This document shows positions 35,681-44,299 of a stretch of DNA of 64,000 nt, one piece after another. The position numbers were made by a program, and so were the translations under genes. Within the stretch, counting starts at the first letter, position 1. Every line of letters starts with the position of its first letter. The stretch is taken from the NCBI RefSeq assembly GCF_041435355.1, contig NZ_CP108442.1, positions 4,030,001 to 4,094,000 on the forward strand, given 5' to 3'. The DNA is from Streptomyces sp. NBC_01276. Lineage in GTDB: Bacteria > Actinomycetota > Actinomycetes > Streptomycetales > Streptomycetaceae. The notes below the pieces were generated by a model. It saw nothing but the letters and a program-made list of their open reading frames with translations. It searched no databases and had not been told where the DNA came from.

Positions 35681-36220
35681 ATGACTGACGTACGCGATGC
35701 GCTTCTGCAGCAGATCAAGGACAAGGCCGTCGTGCACGGCAAGGTGACCCTCTCCTCCGGCAAGGAGGCCGACTACTACATCGACCTCCGCCGGATCACC
35801 CTCGACGGCGAGGCGGCCCCGATGGTCGGGCAGGTCATGCTCGACCTCACCGCCGACCTCGACTTCGACTGCGTCGGCGGCCTGACCCTGGGCGCCGACC
35901 CGGTGGCCACCTCGATGCTCCACGCCTCCGCCGCCCGCGGCGCGCGCCTCGACGCCTTCGTCGTCCGCAAGGCGCAGAAGGCCCACGGCATGCAGCGCCG
36001 CATCGAGGGCACCGAGGTGAAGGGCAAGCGCTGCCTGGTCGTCGAGGACACCTCGACCACCGGCGGCTCCCCGCTGACCGCCGTCGAGGCGGTCCGCGAG
36101 GCCGGCGGCGAGGTCGTCGCCGTCGCGACGATCGTGGACCGGGGCGCGGCCGACGCCATCGCCGCGGCCGGGCTGCCGTACCTGACCGGCTACCGGCTGG
36201 GTGACCTGGGTCTTTCCTGA
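35681..36220 (+). CDS. pyrE: orotate phosphoribosyltransferase
   Basis: A 179-residue PRTase with the PRPP motif CLVVEDTSTTGGSP (residues about 109-122) and FVVRKAQKAHGMQRRIEG, where the catalytic Lys and the flexible hood are found. The N-terminal part (HGKVTLSSGKEADYYIDLRR) has the orotate-binding signature. It makes OMP in pyrimidine synthesis. In Streptomyces, pyrE lies upstream of fba as here, apart from the other pyr genes. The ribosome binding site is weak. Confidence 0.96.
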   Translation: MTDVRDALLQQIKDKAVVHGKVTLSSGKEADYYIDLRRITLDGEAAPMVGQVMLDLTADLDFDCVGGLTLGADPVATSMLHASAARGARLDAFVVRKAQKAHGMQRRIEGTEVKGKRCLVVEDTSTTGGSPLTAVEAVREAGGEVVAVATIVDRGAADAIAAAGLPYLTGYRLGDLGLS

Positions 36221-36321
36221 CCCCGGTCCGGCTCGGGTCCCGATCGTGGGGACGGTGCGCGACGACTCGTGACGAAGGTCCCGAGGTTGCCGCCGAGCCG
36301 GTTCTGACCTGCCCTTTTCGG

Positions 36322-36359
36322 AGCGGGCGGAGTGTTTCACGTGAAACACTCCGCCCGCT
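36322..36359. repeat. 38-bp perfect palindrome containing parS
   Basis: AGCGGGCGGAGT on the left and its perfect complement on the right flank the parS core, giving a 19-bp arm palindrome. As RNA it would also form a strong hairpin after pyrE, so it may double as a terminator. Confidence 0.85.
36334..36347. promoter_or_regulatory. parS centromere-like site (ParB binding)
   Basis: GTTTCACGTGAAAC is identical to the 14-bp Streptomyces parS consensus. Such sites cluster around oriC and nucleate ParB for chromosome segregation. This is the only exact copy I found in the window. Confidence 0.93.
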
Positions 36360-36490
36360 TCGCACTCCGTCGGGTGGTGAGGGGGGTGGAGTGTCGCGCC
36401 GAGTCTGGAAAGATAGGCGCGACGATGACGTCGCCCCCAGGTCAGGGCCCGCAATCAGCACCCTTCCCCGCACAACCAAGGAGCGGACAG

Positions 36491-37513
36491 ATGCCCATCG
36501 CAACCCCCGAGATCTACAACGAGATGCTCGACCGGGCGAAGGCAGGCAAGTTCGCCTACCCGGCCATCAACGTGACCTCGACCCAGACCCTGCACGCTGC
36601 TCTGCGCGGCTTCGCGGAGGCCGAGAGCGACGGCATCATCCAGATCTCCACCGGCGGTGCCGAGTTCCTGGGTGGCCAGTACAACAAGGACATGGTCACC
36701 GGCGCCGTCGCCCTGGCCGAGTTCGCGCACGTCGTCGCCGCCAAGTACGACGTCACGGTCGCGCTGCACACCGACCACTGCCCCAAGGACAAGCTGGACG
36801 GCTACGTACGTCCGCTCCTGGAGGTCTCCGCCGAGCGCGTGGCCCGTGGTCTGAACCCGCTCTTCCAGTCGCACATGTGGGACGGCTCCGCCGAGACCCT
36901 GTCCGACAACCTGGCCATCGCCCAGGAGCTGCTCGCCAAGGCCGCCGCCGCGAAGATCATCCTTGAGGTCGAGATCACCCCGACCGGTGGCGAGGAGGAC
37001 GGCGTCAGCCACGAGATCAACGACGAGCTGTACACCACCGTCGAGGACGCGCTGCGCACCGCCGAGGCCCTGGGCCTGGGCGAGAAGGGCCGCTACCTGC
37101 TGGCCGCCTCCTTCGGCAACGTGCACGGCGTCTACAAGCCGGGCAACGTCGTCCTGCGCCCCGAGCTCCTCAAGGACCTCCAGGCCGGCGTCGGCGAGAA
37201 GTACGGCAAGGCCTCGCCGTTCGACTTCGTCTTCCACGGCGGCTCGGGCTCCACGGCCGAGGAGATCGCCACCGCGCTGGAGAACGGCGTCGTGAAGATG
37301 AACCTGGACACCGACACCCAGTACGCCTTCACCCGCCCCGTCGCGGACCACATGTTCCGCAACTACGACGGTGTCCTGAAGGTCGACGGCGAGGTCGGCA
37401 CGAAGTCCACCTACGACCCGCGCACCTGGGGCAAGCTGGCCGAGGCCGGCATGGCCAAGCGCGTCGCCGAGGCCTGTGCCAACCTGCGCTCCGCCGGTAC
37501 CAAGCTGAAGTAG
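36491..37513 (+). CDS. fba: fructose-bisphosphate aldolase, class IIA
   Basis: A 340-residue zinc-dependent aldolase starting MPIATPEIYNEMLDRA at ATG 36491 behind AAGGAG. Zinc ligands are in HTDHCPKDKLDGY (residues about 95-107) and in NVHGVYKPGNVV and FVFHGGSGST; the substrate Asp and catalytic loop lie in VKMNLDTDTQYAFTRP. It cleaves fructose-1,6-bisphosphate in glycolysis. The length fits the long class IIA type. A strong terminator follows. Confidence 0.97.
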   Translation: MPIATPEIYNEMLDRAKAGKFAYPAINVTSTQTLHAALRGFAEAESDGIIQISTGGAEFLGGQYNKDMVTGAVALAEFAHVVAAKYDVTVALHTDHCPKDKLDGYVRPLLEVSAERVARGLNPLFQSHMWDGSAETLSDNLAIAQELLAKAAAAKIILEVEITPTGGEEDGVSHEINDELYTTVEDALRTAEALGLGEKGRYLLAASFGNVHGVYKPGNVVLRPELLKDLQAGVGEKYGKASPFDFVFHGGSGSTAEEIATALENGVVKMNLDTDTQYAFTRPVADHMFRNYDGVLKVDGEVGTKSTYDPRTWGKLAEAGMAKRVAEACANLRSAGTKLK

Positions 37514-37534
37514 GCAGTCAGCACCGAGGACCCG

Positions 37535-37575
37535 AAGGGGGTCCGCCGGTCCGCAACGGACCGGCGGACCCCCTT
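37535..37575 (+). terminator. terminator of fba
   Basis: A perfect 19-bp stem (AAGGGGGTCCGCCGGTCCG and complement) with a CAA loop and a trailing TTTGTC lies 22 nt after the stop. Confidence 0.9.
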
Positions 37576-37784
37576 TGTCATGGGGCTTTGTCATGGGGCC
37601 GGAATCCCCACCTCCGCCCTGTTCCGCTGCCCTTTCGGGCAGGCTGTGGCGGCGGATTCCGGGCAATCTGACGGAGGGGGACCCCTCCGGTGGACGTGTG
37701 GCCACGCGATGGTGTGGAATCTAGACACAAAAACGTACCCGTGAGGATGTAAAGCCGGCGGGCCAGGAGAAGGCGACGCCAGAC

Positions 37785-38555
37785 ATGAGGACAGAGCGAC
37801 CCCAGGTGAAGCAGGACCGGGCGGTGCGCACGCGTCGGGCGATCCTGGAAGCGGCGGCCGAGGTCTTCGAGGAGCGCGGCTACGACACGGCCAAGCTCTC
37901 GGACATCGTCAACATCGCGAAGGTCACCAAGGGCGCCCTCTACTTCCACTTCGACTCCAAGGAAGCCCTGGCCCAGGCCGTCATCGACGCCCAGAACGAG
38001 ACGCAGCCGCCGGTGGTCCCGCAGCCGTACAAGGCGCAGGAGTTCGTGGACATCGGCATGGTCTTCTCGCACCGGCTGCGGCACGAGACGCTGATCCGGG
38101 CGAGCGCCCGGCTCTCGCTGGAGCACGTCGGCGCACAGCTCGACCGGGCGGCTCCCTACCAGGCCTGGATCGACCAGCACGTGGCCCTGCTGGAAGAGGC
38201 GAAGGAGCGGGGCGAGCTGCTCCCCAACGTGGACACGGTGGTGCCGTCGCGGCTGATCGTGGGCGCGTACGCGGGGCTCAACACCATGTCCCAGATGCTG
38301 CGCCTGGACCTGGACGCGCAGGTGTCGGAGCTGTACACCCACGTGATGCCGAACGTGGTGGTGCCGGCCGTGGCGATCCGGCTGGACACCCGGCCGGGGC
38401 GGGGTGCGCGGGCCCTGTTCGGTCCGGAAGGCCTCCACGCGTGCGGGATGGGTTGCGCGGGCGGGGTGGAACCGGGTGAGGTGGACCCGGACGAGACGGA
38501 GCCGGGCCAGGTGGACCCGGGCGACGAGACCTCCGGCGAGGAGACCTCCGGCTGA
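37785..38555 (+). CDS. gamma-butyrolactone receptor-like (ScbR/ArpA type) TetR regulator
   Basis: A 256-residue TetR-type protein. The N-terminal DNA-binding domain (QDRAVRTRRAILEAAAEVFE, YDTAKLSDIVNIAKVTKGAL, YFHFDSKEALAQAVID) matches the autoregulator-receptor group. The ligand domain follows (LRHETLIRASARLSLEHVGA, YQAWIDQHVALLEEAKERGE). The last 45 residues are an acidic, repetitive extension (GEVDPDETEPGQVDPGDETS), longer than usual. The family controls secondary metabolism in response to butyrolactone or butenolide signals. No scbA/afsA synthase gene is in the window, so it could be a pseudo-receptor. A SARP gene lies directly downstream. Confidence 0.85.
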   Translation: MRTERPQVKQDRAVRTRRAILEAAAEVFEERGYDTAKLSDIVNIAKVTKGALYFHFDSKEALAQAVIDAQNETQPPVVPQPYKAQEFVDIGMVFSHRLRHETLIRASARLSLEHVGAQLDRAAPYQAWIDQHVALLEEAKERGELLPNVDTVVPSRLIVGAYAGLNTMSQMLRLDLDAQVSELYTHVMPNVVVPAVAIRLDTRPGRGARALFGPEGLHACGMGCAGGVEPGEVDPDETEPGQVDPGDETSGEETSG

Positions 38556-38652
38556 CACTGCCTCCGGCTGACACGGCGTTCGGGGCGGGCCCCCCTTCCC
38601 CAGAAGATCCTTCCGGGTATTATTTTTTTGCTGCCTGCCCAGGGAGGACAAC

Positions 38653-39372
38653 GTGGACATCGAGGTGCTCGGCCCTCCTCGGGTCACCGAGAACGGTGTG
38701 CCCATCACGGCCCCCACGCCGGAGTCCCGGCACGTCCTCGCGGTCCTCGCGGCCTGTCCCGACCGGGTCGTGCCCGTCTCCGTACTCGCCGACGAACTCG
38801 CCGCCCGCGTCCCGCCCGAGCACGCCCGGGCCGTCCTGCGCGCCGCCGTACGCCGCCTCCGCGAGCGGATCGCCGAGGCGCTGGGCCCCTCTTCGGTACG
38901 GACTCCCGAATCGGTGCTCTCCACACGTCCCGGCGGGTATCTTCTCGACACCGGCGGCGGCCGCTGTGACGTGCGGGAGTTCGAGCGCGAGGCCGGGGCC
39001 GGCTACCGGGCGATGGGACGCGGTGATTCCGCCCAGGCCGCCGCCCGGCTCCGGCGGGCCCTCGACCTGTGGACCGGCCCCGCCCTGGACGGGATCGCGG
39101 CCGGCACCTGGCTCGGCGGGCGCATCGCCGTGCTCGACGCCGACCGGCTCTCCGTACTCGGCCAGTGGGTCGAAGCGGAACTCGCGCTCGGCCGCCACCG
39201 CGAACTGCGCCTGGCCCTGGCCGGTCTGCGCGGCGCCGGCGCGGGGCGCCCCGGCGACGCCTACCTGGCCGCCCTGCGCCGGGCCGAGGAGCGCGCCCTG
39301 GCCCCGCGCCCCGCGCCGACCGGCCTGACCCTGGCCCCGCTCCCGGCCCTGGCCTGCGCCACCCGGCCGTGA
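38653..39372 (+). CDS. short SARP-type regulator
   Basis: A 239-residue protein from GTG 38653 (GGGAGGACAAC upstream). The N-terminal OmpR-like winged helix spans residues about 1-95 (MDIEVLGPPRVTENGVPI, AVLRAAVRRLRERIAEALG, LSTRPGGYLL), and a bacterial transcriptional activation (BTAD) domain runs to about 200 (CDVREFEREAGAGYRAMGRG, ALDLWTGPALDG). It has the small-SARP layout without NB-ARC. Such proteins activate antibiotic clusters, yet none is present here. It follows the TetR receptor-like gene by 97 nt, including an unusual run TTATTTTTTTG at about 38619-38630. Confidence 0.85.
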   Translation: MDIEVLGPPRVTENGVPITAPTPESRHVLAVLAACPDRVVPVSVLADELAARVPPEHARAVLRAAVRRLRERIAEALGPSSVRTPESVLSTRPGGYLLDTGGGRCDVREFEREAGAGYRAMGRGDSAQAAARLRRALDLWTGPALDGIAAGTWLGGRIAVLDADRLSVLGQWVEAELALGRHRELRLALAGLRGAGAGRPGDAYLAALRRAEERALAPRPAPTGLTLAPLPALACATRP

Positions 39373-39376
39373 CCCG

Positions 39377-39428
39377 CGGCCCTGACCTGCAGCTCTGACG
39401 CCCGGCCCTGACCTGCAGCTCTGACGCC
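39377..39428. repeat. 26-bp exact tandem duplication
   Basis: CGGCCCTGACCTGCAGCTCT plus GACGCC is repeated twice in tandem (39377-39402 and 39403-39428), just after the SARP stop. Confidence 0.9.
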
Positions 39429-39556
39429 CCGGCCCGTTCGCGGGTCCGGCCGACGGCCGGTCCGGTGCCCCCGCGCGCCTTGCTTGACCCCTCGCCGCAC
39501 GGAACCTAGGTTCGGGAGCCGGGCAGAAAACAGCTGGTCGGACGGGGGATGGCGGG

Positions 39557-41488
39557 ATGCCGGGGGATGAATCGGGTGCACTGTCCGTACTGGAACTGCT
39601 GGCGGAGGACGCCCCCCAGGGCCGGTACGACGCCCTGCTCGCCGAAGCCCACGCCACGGGCGCCGACGAGGAGGCCCTCGCGGAACTCGCCCGCGCCGTG
39701 GAACTGGCCCGCGCGGTCCGGGCCGGCACCATCCGCCGCGAACAGCGCGAAGCCGCCCTCACCGCCCTCGTGGACACCGCGCACGACCTCACCTCCCCGT
39801 ACGACATCGACGGCCTGCTCCGTCTGATCACCCGCCGCGCCCGGCGCCTCCTCGGCTTCGACATGGCCTGGCTCTCGCTCAGCCGCCCGGACGGGTCCGC
39901 GTACGTGCGCACCTCCGAGGGCGAGACCACCGCCCTCAACGTCGGCCTCGAACTGGGCACCGGCCGGGGCCTCGGCAGCATCGCCCAGGCCCGCCGCTCC
40001 CCGGTGTGGACCGCCGACTACCTCGCCGACCCGGCCATCGCGCACGCCCCCGGCATCGACGCCGTCGTGGAGGCGGAGGGCCTGCATGCGATCATCGCCG
40101 TCCCGCTGCGGCGGGGGGACTCCAGCCTCGGCGCCCTCTACGGCTCCGACCGCGCGGTACGGCATTTCACCCCGGACGAGATCGGCATCATGCTCTCCCT
40201 CGCCGACCTGGCCGCCGTCGCCATCGAGAAGGCCCGCCTGCTGGAGCAGACCCGGGACGAGGTCACCGAGCTGGAGGCCTTCGGCTCGCGCACCAACACC
40301 GCCCTCACCCGGGTCCGTTACCTGTGGGAGTGCCACGCCCGGCTGGCCGGCCTGGTGCTCGACGGGGCCGGACTGCCCACCCTCGCCCGTGCCACTGCCG
40401 ACGCGCTGGACGGCGTGCTCCAGGTGCGCGACCCGGGCGGCCGGCCGCTGACCGCCACCGGTGAACTGCCCGGTCTGGACGAGGAGGCGGTGGCCAAGGC
40501 GGCCCTCCAGGCGCTGACCGACCGGCGGCCGGTCCGGCTGCCCGGCGACCTGTGGCTGGCCCCCGTGCTCGCCGGCGCGGAGGACCTCGGGGTGCTGCTG
40601 CTGAGCGCGTCGGCGCCGCTGGCCGACGAGGACGTCCGGCTGCTCCAGCTCGCCGCGCAGTCCGTGGCCTCCCTCATGCTGATCCAGCGCGGCACCGCCG
40701 CCGCCGAAGGGCCCGTGCACGACGAACTCCTCGCCGACCTGCTGGAGCGGCCGCACTCCGTCGACCTGCACCTGCTGGAGCGCACCCGCCGGCTCGGCAT
40801 CGACCTCGACGGCCCGCACGTGGTGGTCGTCGCCCGGCCCGAGGGCGGCGAACTGGGCAAGGCCGTCGCCTGGGCGTCCTCGTACGCGTACCGGGCGGGC
40901 GGCCTCAAGGGCGTCCGCCGCGGCTGCATCGTCCTGGTGCTGCCCGGTACCGACGCCTCCGCCGCCGCGCACCGGGTCTCCGGCGAACTCTCGCCGCTCC
41001 TCGGCCACGCCGTGTCCACGGGCGCCGCGGGACCCACCGCCGCCGCGGGGCAGGTGGCCCGCGCGTACGCCGAGGCCGTGCGCTGCCTGGACGCGCTGAC
41101 CGCCCTGGACGGGGTCGGCGGCACGGCCTCCCTGCGCGAACTCGGCTTCCTCGGGCTGCTGTTGTCCGCCGACCACGACGTGGAGTCGTTCATCGCCGCG
41201 ACCATCGGCCCCGTCCTGGAGTACGACACCGACCGGCTGACGCACCTGACCCGCACCCTGGAGGCCTACTTCGCCTCCGGGGCCAGCCCCACCCACGCCG
41301 CCGAGACCCTGCACGTGCACCCCAACACGGTCTCCCGCCGCCTGGAGCGCATCGCCGAACTGCTCGGCCCGCACTGGCAGAAGCCCGCGCAGGCCCTCGA
41401 AATCCAGCTGGCGCTGCGGCTGCGCAAGGCCCGTACGGTCCTCCACGACCGCCGGACCGCCGCGCACGAGGCCGAAGCGGAGGGGTAG
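39557..41488 (+). CDS. GAF-domain PucR/CdaR-type regulator
   Basis: A 643-residue cytosolic regulator. Residues about 70-235 form a GAF sensor (LVDTAHDLTSPYDIDGLLRL, ARRLLGFDMAWLSLS, LHAIIAVPLRRGDSSLGALY). A middle region includes GVLQVRDPGGRPLTA and the GGDEF-like PucR linker. The C-terminal PucR helix-turn-helix is clear (RLTHLTRTLEAYFASGASPT, HAAETLHVHPNTVSRRLERI). It senses a small molecule and regulates transcription, often of catabolic genes. It starts at ATG 39557; no operon partner follows. Confidence 0.87.
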   Translation: MPGDESGALSVLELLAEDAPQGRYDALLAEAHATGADEEALAELARAVELARAVRAGTIRREQREAALTALVDTAHDLTSPYDIDGLLRLITRRARRLLGFDMAWLSLSRPDGSAYVRTSEGETTALNVGLELGTGRGLGSIAQARRSPVWTADYLADPAIAHAPGIDAVVEAEGLHAIIAVPLRRGDSSLGALYGSDRAVRHFTPDEIGIMLSLADLAAVAIEKARLLEQTRDEVTELEAFGSRTNTALTRVRYLWECHARLAGLVLDGAGLPTLARATADALDGVLQVRDPGGRPLTATGELPGLDEEAVAKAALQALTDRRPVRLPGDLWLAPVLAGAEDLGVLLLSASAPLADEDVRLLQLAAQSVASLMLIQRGTAAAEGPVHDELLADLLERPHSVDLHLLERTRRLGIDLDGPHVVVVARPEGGELGKAVAWASSYAYRAGGLKGVRRGCIVLVLPGTDASAAAHRVSGELSPLLGHAVSTGAAGPTAAAGQVARAYAEAVRCLDALTALDGVGGTASLRELGFLGLLLSADHDVESFIAATIGPVLEYDTDRLTHLTRTLEAYFASGASPTHAAETLHVHPNTVSRRLERIAELLGPHWQKPAQALEIQLALRLRKARTVLHDRRTAAHEAEAEG

Positions 41489-41565
41489 GACGGGAAGCCC
41501 TTACGGTGCGGGCGGTCGTACGGTGCGGCCGCCGGGCGGCCGGGCGGCCGGGCGGTCGCGTCCGC

Positions 41566-42825
41566 CTACGCCGTCAGGGCGCGGGCGGCGTGCGCGATCG
41601 AGGCCAGCGTGACGTGGCGGTGCCAGCCGGGCAGGGCGCGGCCCGTGAAATCGCGCAGCCCCGCCTCGCGGCCGCTGTGTTCGGCGGCGCAGTCCACCCG
41701 CAGCGCCTGCTTGGTGAGCCGCAGCAGCGGGCCCACGGGAAGGCGCACCAGGTCCGTCACCCACATCTGCGCCGGTTCGCGGCGCGGGTCCGTCCACTCG
41801 CCGACCAGCAGCAGGTGTCGCCGGCGGGCCGGGGACGGGTCGGGCATCATCACGCGCACCGCCACCGCGAGGGTGCTGCGGTGGCGGCCCCCCGGGTGCG
41901 CGGGGTCCGGGTCGGTCCATTCCACCGGGGTGCACAGGCCGCGCACCGACCGCAGGACCTCGCGGGCGCCGCGCGGGCCCGCGCCGTGGCCGGGCAGCGC
42001 CGGGTCGGTGACGAGCAGCGGGGTCGCGGGGTCGACGCGGGCGATCACCGGCAGCCGGGCCTGCGCGAAGCGGTTCATCGTCGAACGGGTGCCGATGTGC
42101 CGGATGTCCAGCACCACGGGGCGGGGCGCGCCGGTGGTGCGGCGCACGGTCGCGATGACGGAGGCGGTGGCGGCCTCCTCGTACGCGGCCTCCTCGTACG
42201 CGGCCTCCTCGTACGCGGCCCGGGCGGCGAGGGCGCCGGGCGCGGTGGCGGAGGCCCCCGGGCCCGCGGGGGCCTGCGCCTCCGGGAGGAACATCCGCCA
42301 GCCGACCGGCGTCACCAGTCCGGCGGACGCGAACCAGGTCCCGAAGGCCTGCTGACCGCGGAACATCTGTCCCTGGTGGGGGTCGAAGCGGTGCGCCACG
42401 CCCACCGAGTGCTCGCCGCCCTTGGGGATCGCCATCGGCTGCGCCACCCAGGCGGTCGGCGTGGTGGTGGCCTCCAGGTAGCCGGAGAGGGCGCCGCGGA
42501 TCGGTTCCCAGTCCCAGGTGGAGCCGGAGATGAAGTGGTGCATGCTCTGCTCGGCGGCCCCTCCGCCCACCTGTCCGGCGATCCCGCGCATCGACTTGCG
42601 GCCCGGGAGGGCCAGCAGTCCCCGTACGTACCTGCGGCCCTTCTCGCGCTGGTCCCTGCGGCGCAGCGAGCCGAGGACGGCGGCGCAGAGGTCGTCGGCG
42701 GCCTCGTACGCGGCGGCCGTGGCCGGTCCGCCGGTCCCTCCGCCGGCCCTGCCGGGCGCCCCGCCGCGGTCCGGTGTGGTCGTCCCCGTACCCGTGACGG
42801 TGCTGCTGCTCATGATCGTTGACAC
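41566..42825 (-). CDS. IS701-like transposase-derived protein, catalytic residues lost
   Basis: A 419-residue protein from GTG 42825 (AGGGGGG 8 nt upstream). It follows the IS701 plan: KGRRYVRGLLALPGRKSMRG, EQSMHHFISGSTWDWEPIRG, then GGEHSVGVAHRF and late EWTDPRREPAQMWVTDL and ALPGWHRHVTLASIAHAARA. Where active IS701 enzymes have DDTGF before the KKG element, this reads VAQPMAIPKGG, and where they have a YQELK-like segment it reads CAAEHSG. The DDE acids appear lost. A triplicated AAYEE unit lies mid-protein. No flanking inverted repeats were seen. It is probably an immobile, domesticated transposase. Confidence 0.75.
   Translation of the reverse strand: MSTIMSSSTVTGTGTTTPDRGGAPGRAGGGTGGPATAAAYEAADDLCAAVLGSLRRRDQREKGRRYVRGLLALPGRKSMRGIAGQVGGGAAEQSMHHFISGSTWDWEPIRGALSGYLEATTTPTAWVAQPMAIPKGGEHSVGVAHRFDPHQGQMFRGQQAFGTWFASAGLVTPVGWRMFLPEAQAPAGPGASATAPGALAARAAYEEAAYEEAAYEEAATASVIATVRRTTGAPRPVVLDIRHIGTRSTMNRFAQARLPVIARVDPATPLLVTDPALPGHGAGPRGAREVLRSVRGLCTPVEWTDPDPAHPGGRHRSTLAVAVRVMMPDPSPARRRHLLLVGEWTDPRREPAQMWVTDLVRLPVGPLLRLTKQALRVDCAAEHSGREAGLRDFTGRALPGWHRHVTLASIAHAARALTA
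42172..42216 (-). repeat. three tandem 15-bp units inside IS701-like gene
   Basis: GGCCTCCTCGTACGC is repeated exactly three times and encodes AAYEE units in frame. Recent slippage expansion is likely. Confidence 0.9.
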
Positions 42826-43146
42826 GACATGCCCCCCTAGGCGTGCATCGACTGCACCCCCACCGTCCTTCGAGTACCCCTCTTCCGGGGAGGTGTGCCG
42901 GGCACCGCACTTCGCCCGAACGTGGTGGGGACCCCACCACCCCCCCTCACCACACCCCGACTTGACGGACTGCCGGAACGGCCCTGGCCCGGCGCCCGGG
43001 GATCCGGCACGGTCCTGTTCCGGGCCCCGGTGGCCCCCCACGGACGGCGGTGCCGGGGCCTGCCCCCCGGCACCGCACCGCCGGGGCCTGCCCCCCGCAC
43101 CACGCCGCCGGGCGTACGACATCGGCTCGAGAGGCGGGGTGGCAGG
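42826..43146. promoter_or_regulatory. 321-nt divergent region with hairpins
   Basis: Between the IS701-like and monooxygenase genes lie GTGGTGGGGACCCCACCAC (42922-42940), an 11-bp hairpin at 43048-43075, and two direct copies of GCCGGGGCCTGCCCCCCG (43052-43069 and 43080-43097). No coding frame is convincing. Confidence 0.5.
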
Positions 43147-44289
43147 GTGCAGTTCGGGATCTTCTCGATCGGTGAGGTGGCCCCCGACCCGCTGGGCGGC
43201 CGGACACCGACCGAGTACGAGCGGATCAAGGCCATGGCCACCCTCGCCGTCCGGGCGGAGGAGGCGGGCCTCGACGTCTTCGCCGTCGGCGAGCACCACA
43301 ACCCGCCCTTCGTCTGCTCCGCGCCGCCGACCCTGCTCGCCCACGTCGCCGCCCGCACCCGGCGGCTCATCCTGTCCACCGCCACCACCCTCGTCACCAC
43401 CAACGACCCCGTGCGCGTCGCGGAGGAGTTCGCGCTGCTCCAGCACCTCGCCGACGGCCGCGTGGACCTGATGACCGGCCGCGGCAACACCCCGGACGTC
43501 TACCCCTGGTTCGGTCAGGACCTGCGCCGGAGCCACGAACTGGCCCGGGAGAACTACGCCCTGCTGCACCGGCTCTGGCGCGAGGAGCAGGTCGACTGGC
43601 GGGGCCGCTCCCGCGCCCGCCTCGACGGCTTCACCTCCACGCCCCGCCCGCTGGACGGCGTACCGCCCTTCGTGTGGCACGCGGCGCTGCGCTCGCCGGA
43701 GACCGCCGAGCGGGCCGCGTACTACGGCGACGGCTTCTTCGCGGACAACCTCCACGGACCCGTCGAGCACCACGCCCGCCTCGTGGACCTGTACCGGACC
43801 CGGTACGCGGAGCACGGCCACGGCACGGCCGAGCAGGCCGTCGTCGGGATCGGCGGGCAGGTCTTCGTGCGCCCCCGCTCGCAGGACGCGGTGCGCGAGT
43901 TCCGCCCGTACTTCGACCGGTCCCCGGCGTACGGGGGCCGGTACTCCCTGGAGGAGTGCGCGGCCCGGACACCGCTGGTCGTGGGCAGTCCCGACGAGGC
44001 CGTCGAGAAGATCCTCGGCTTCCGGCGGGCCTACGGGGACTACCAGCGCCAGCTCTTCGCCGTGGACCACGGGGGGCTGCCGCTGAAGACCGCCCTGGAG
44101 CAGATCGACCTGCTGGGGGAGCGGATCGTCCCGGTGCTGCGCCGCGAGCTGGCCGTGGGCCGCGCGGCGGCCGCCCCGCCGGGGCCCCGGCACCCGGCGG
44201 CGCGCCGCCGCGGCCCGGCCGCCGCCGGCCCGGCTCCGTCCGCGCGGGCGCCCGGGGGCGGGCTCGTACCGGTGAGCTCGCCCGGGTGA
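43147..44289 (+). CDS. LLM-class flavin-dependent oxidoreductase
   Basis: A 380-residue luciferase-like monooxygenase starting at GTG 43147 (VQFGIFSIGEVAPDPLGG). TIM-barrel motifs: AVRAEEAGLDVFAVGEHHNP, STATTLVTTNDPVRVAEEFA, DLMTGRGNTPDVYPWFG and FVWHAALRSPETAERAAYYG. It should use FMNH2 or F420H2. The last about 50 residues are a Pro/Ala/Arg-rich tail beyond the catalytic domain. The upstream frame to 42895 is composition noise. Its partner or flavin reductase is not in the window; the substrate is unknown. Confidence 0.88.
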   Translation: MQFGIFSIGEVAPDPLGGRTPTEYERIKAMATLAVRAEEAGLDVFAVGEHHNPPFVCSAPPTLLAHVAARTRRLILSTATTLVTTNDPVRVAEEFALLQHLADGRVDLMTGRGNTPDVYPWFGQDLRRSHELARENYALLHRLWREEQVDWRGRSRARLDGFTSTPRPLDGVPPFVWHAALRSPETAERAAYYGDGFFADNLHGPVEHHARLVDLYRTRYAEHGHGTAEQAVVGIGGQVFVRPRSQDAVREFRPYFDRSPAYGGRYSLEECAARTPLVVGSPDEAVEKILGFRRAYGDYQRQLFAVDHGGLPLKTALEQIDLLGERIVPVLRRELAVGRAAAAPPGPRHPAARRRGPAAAGPAPSARAPGGGLVPVSSPG

Positions 44290-44299
44290 GCCCGTAGCG

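Noticed and set aside
37725..37760. autoregulatory element (ARE) upstream of the receptor-like TetR gene
   Set aside because: AAAACGTACCCGTGAGGATGT recalls ARE sites but lacks convincing palindrome symmetry, so not claimed.
41566..42825. active insertion sequence
   Set aside because: No terminal inverted repeats or target duplication could be seen, and catalytic segments are missing.
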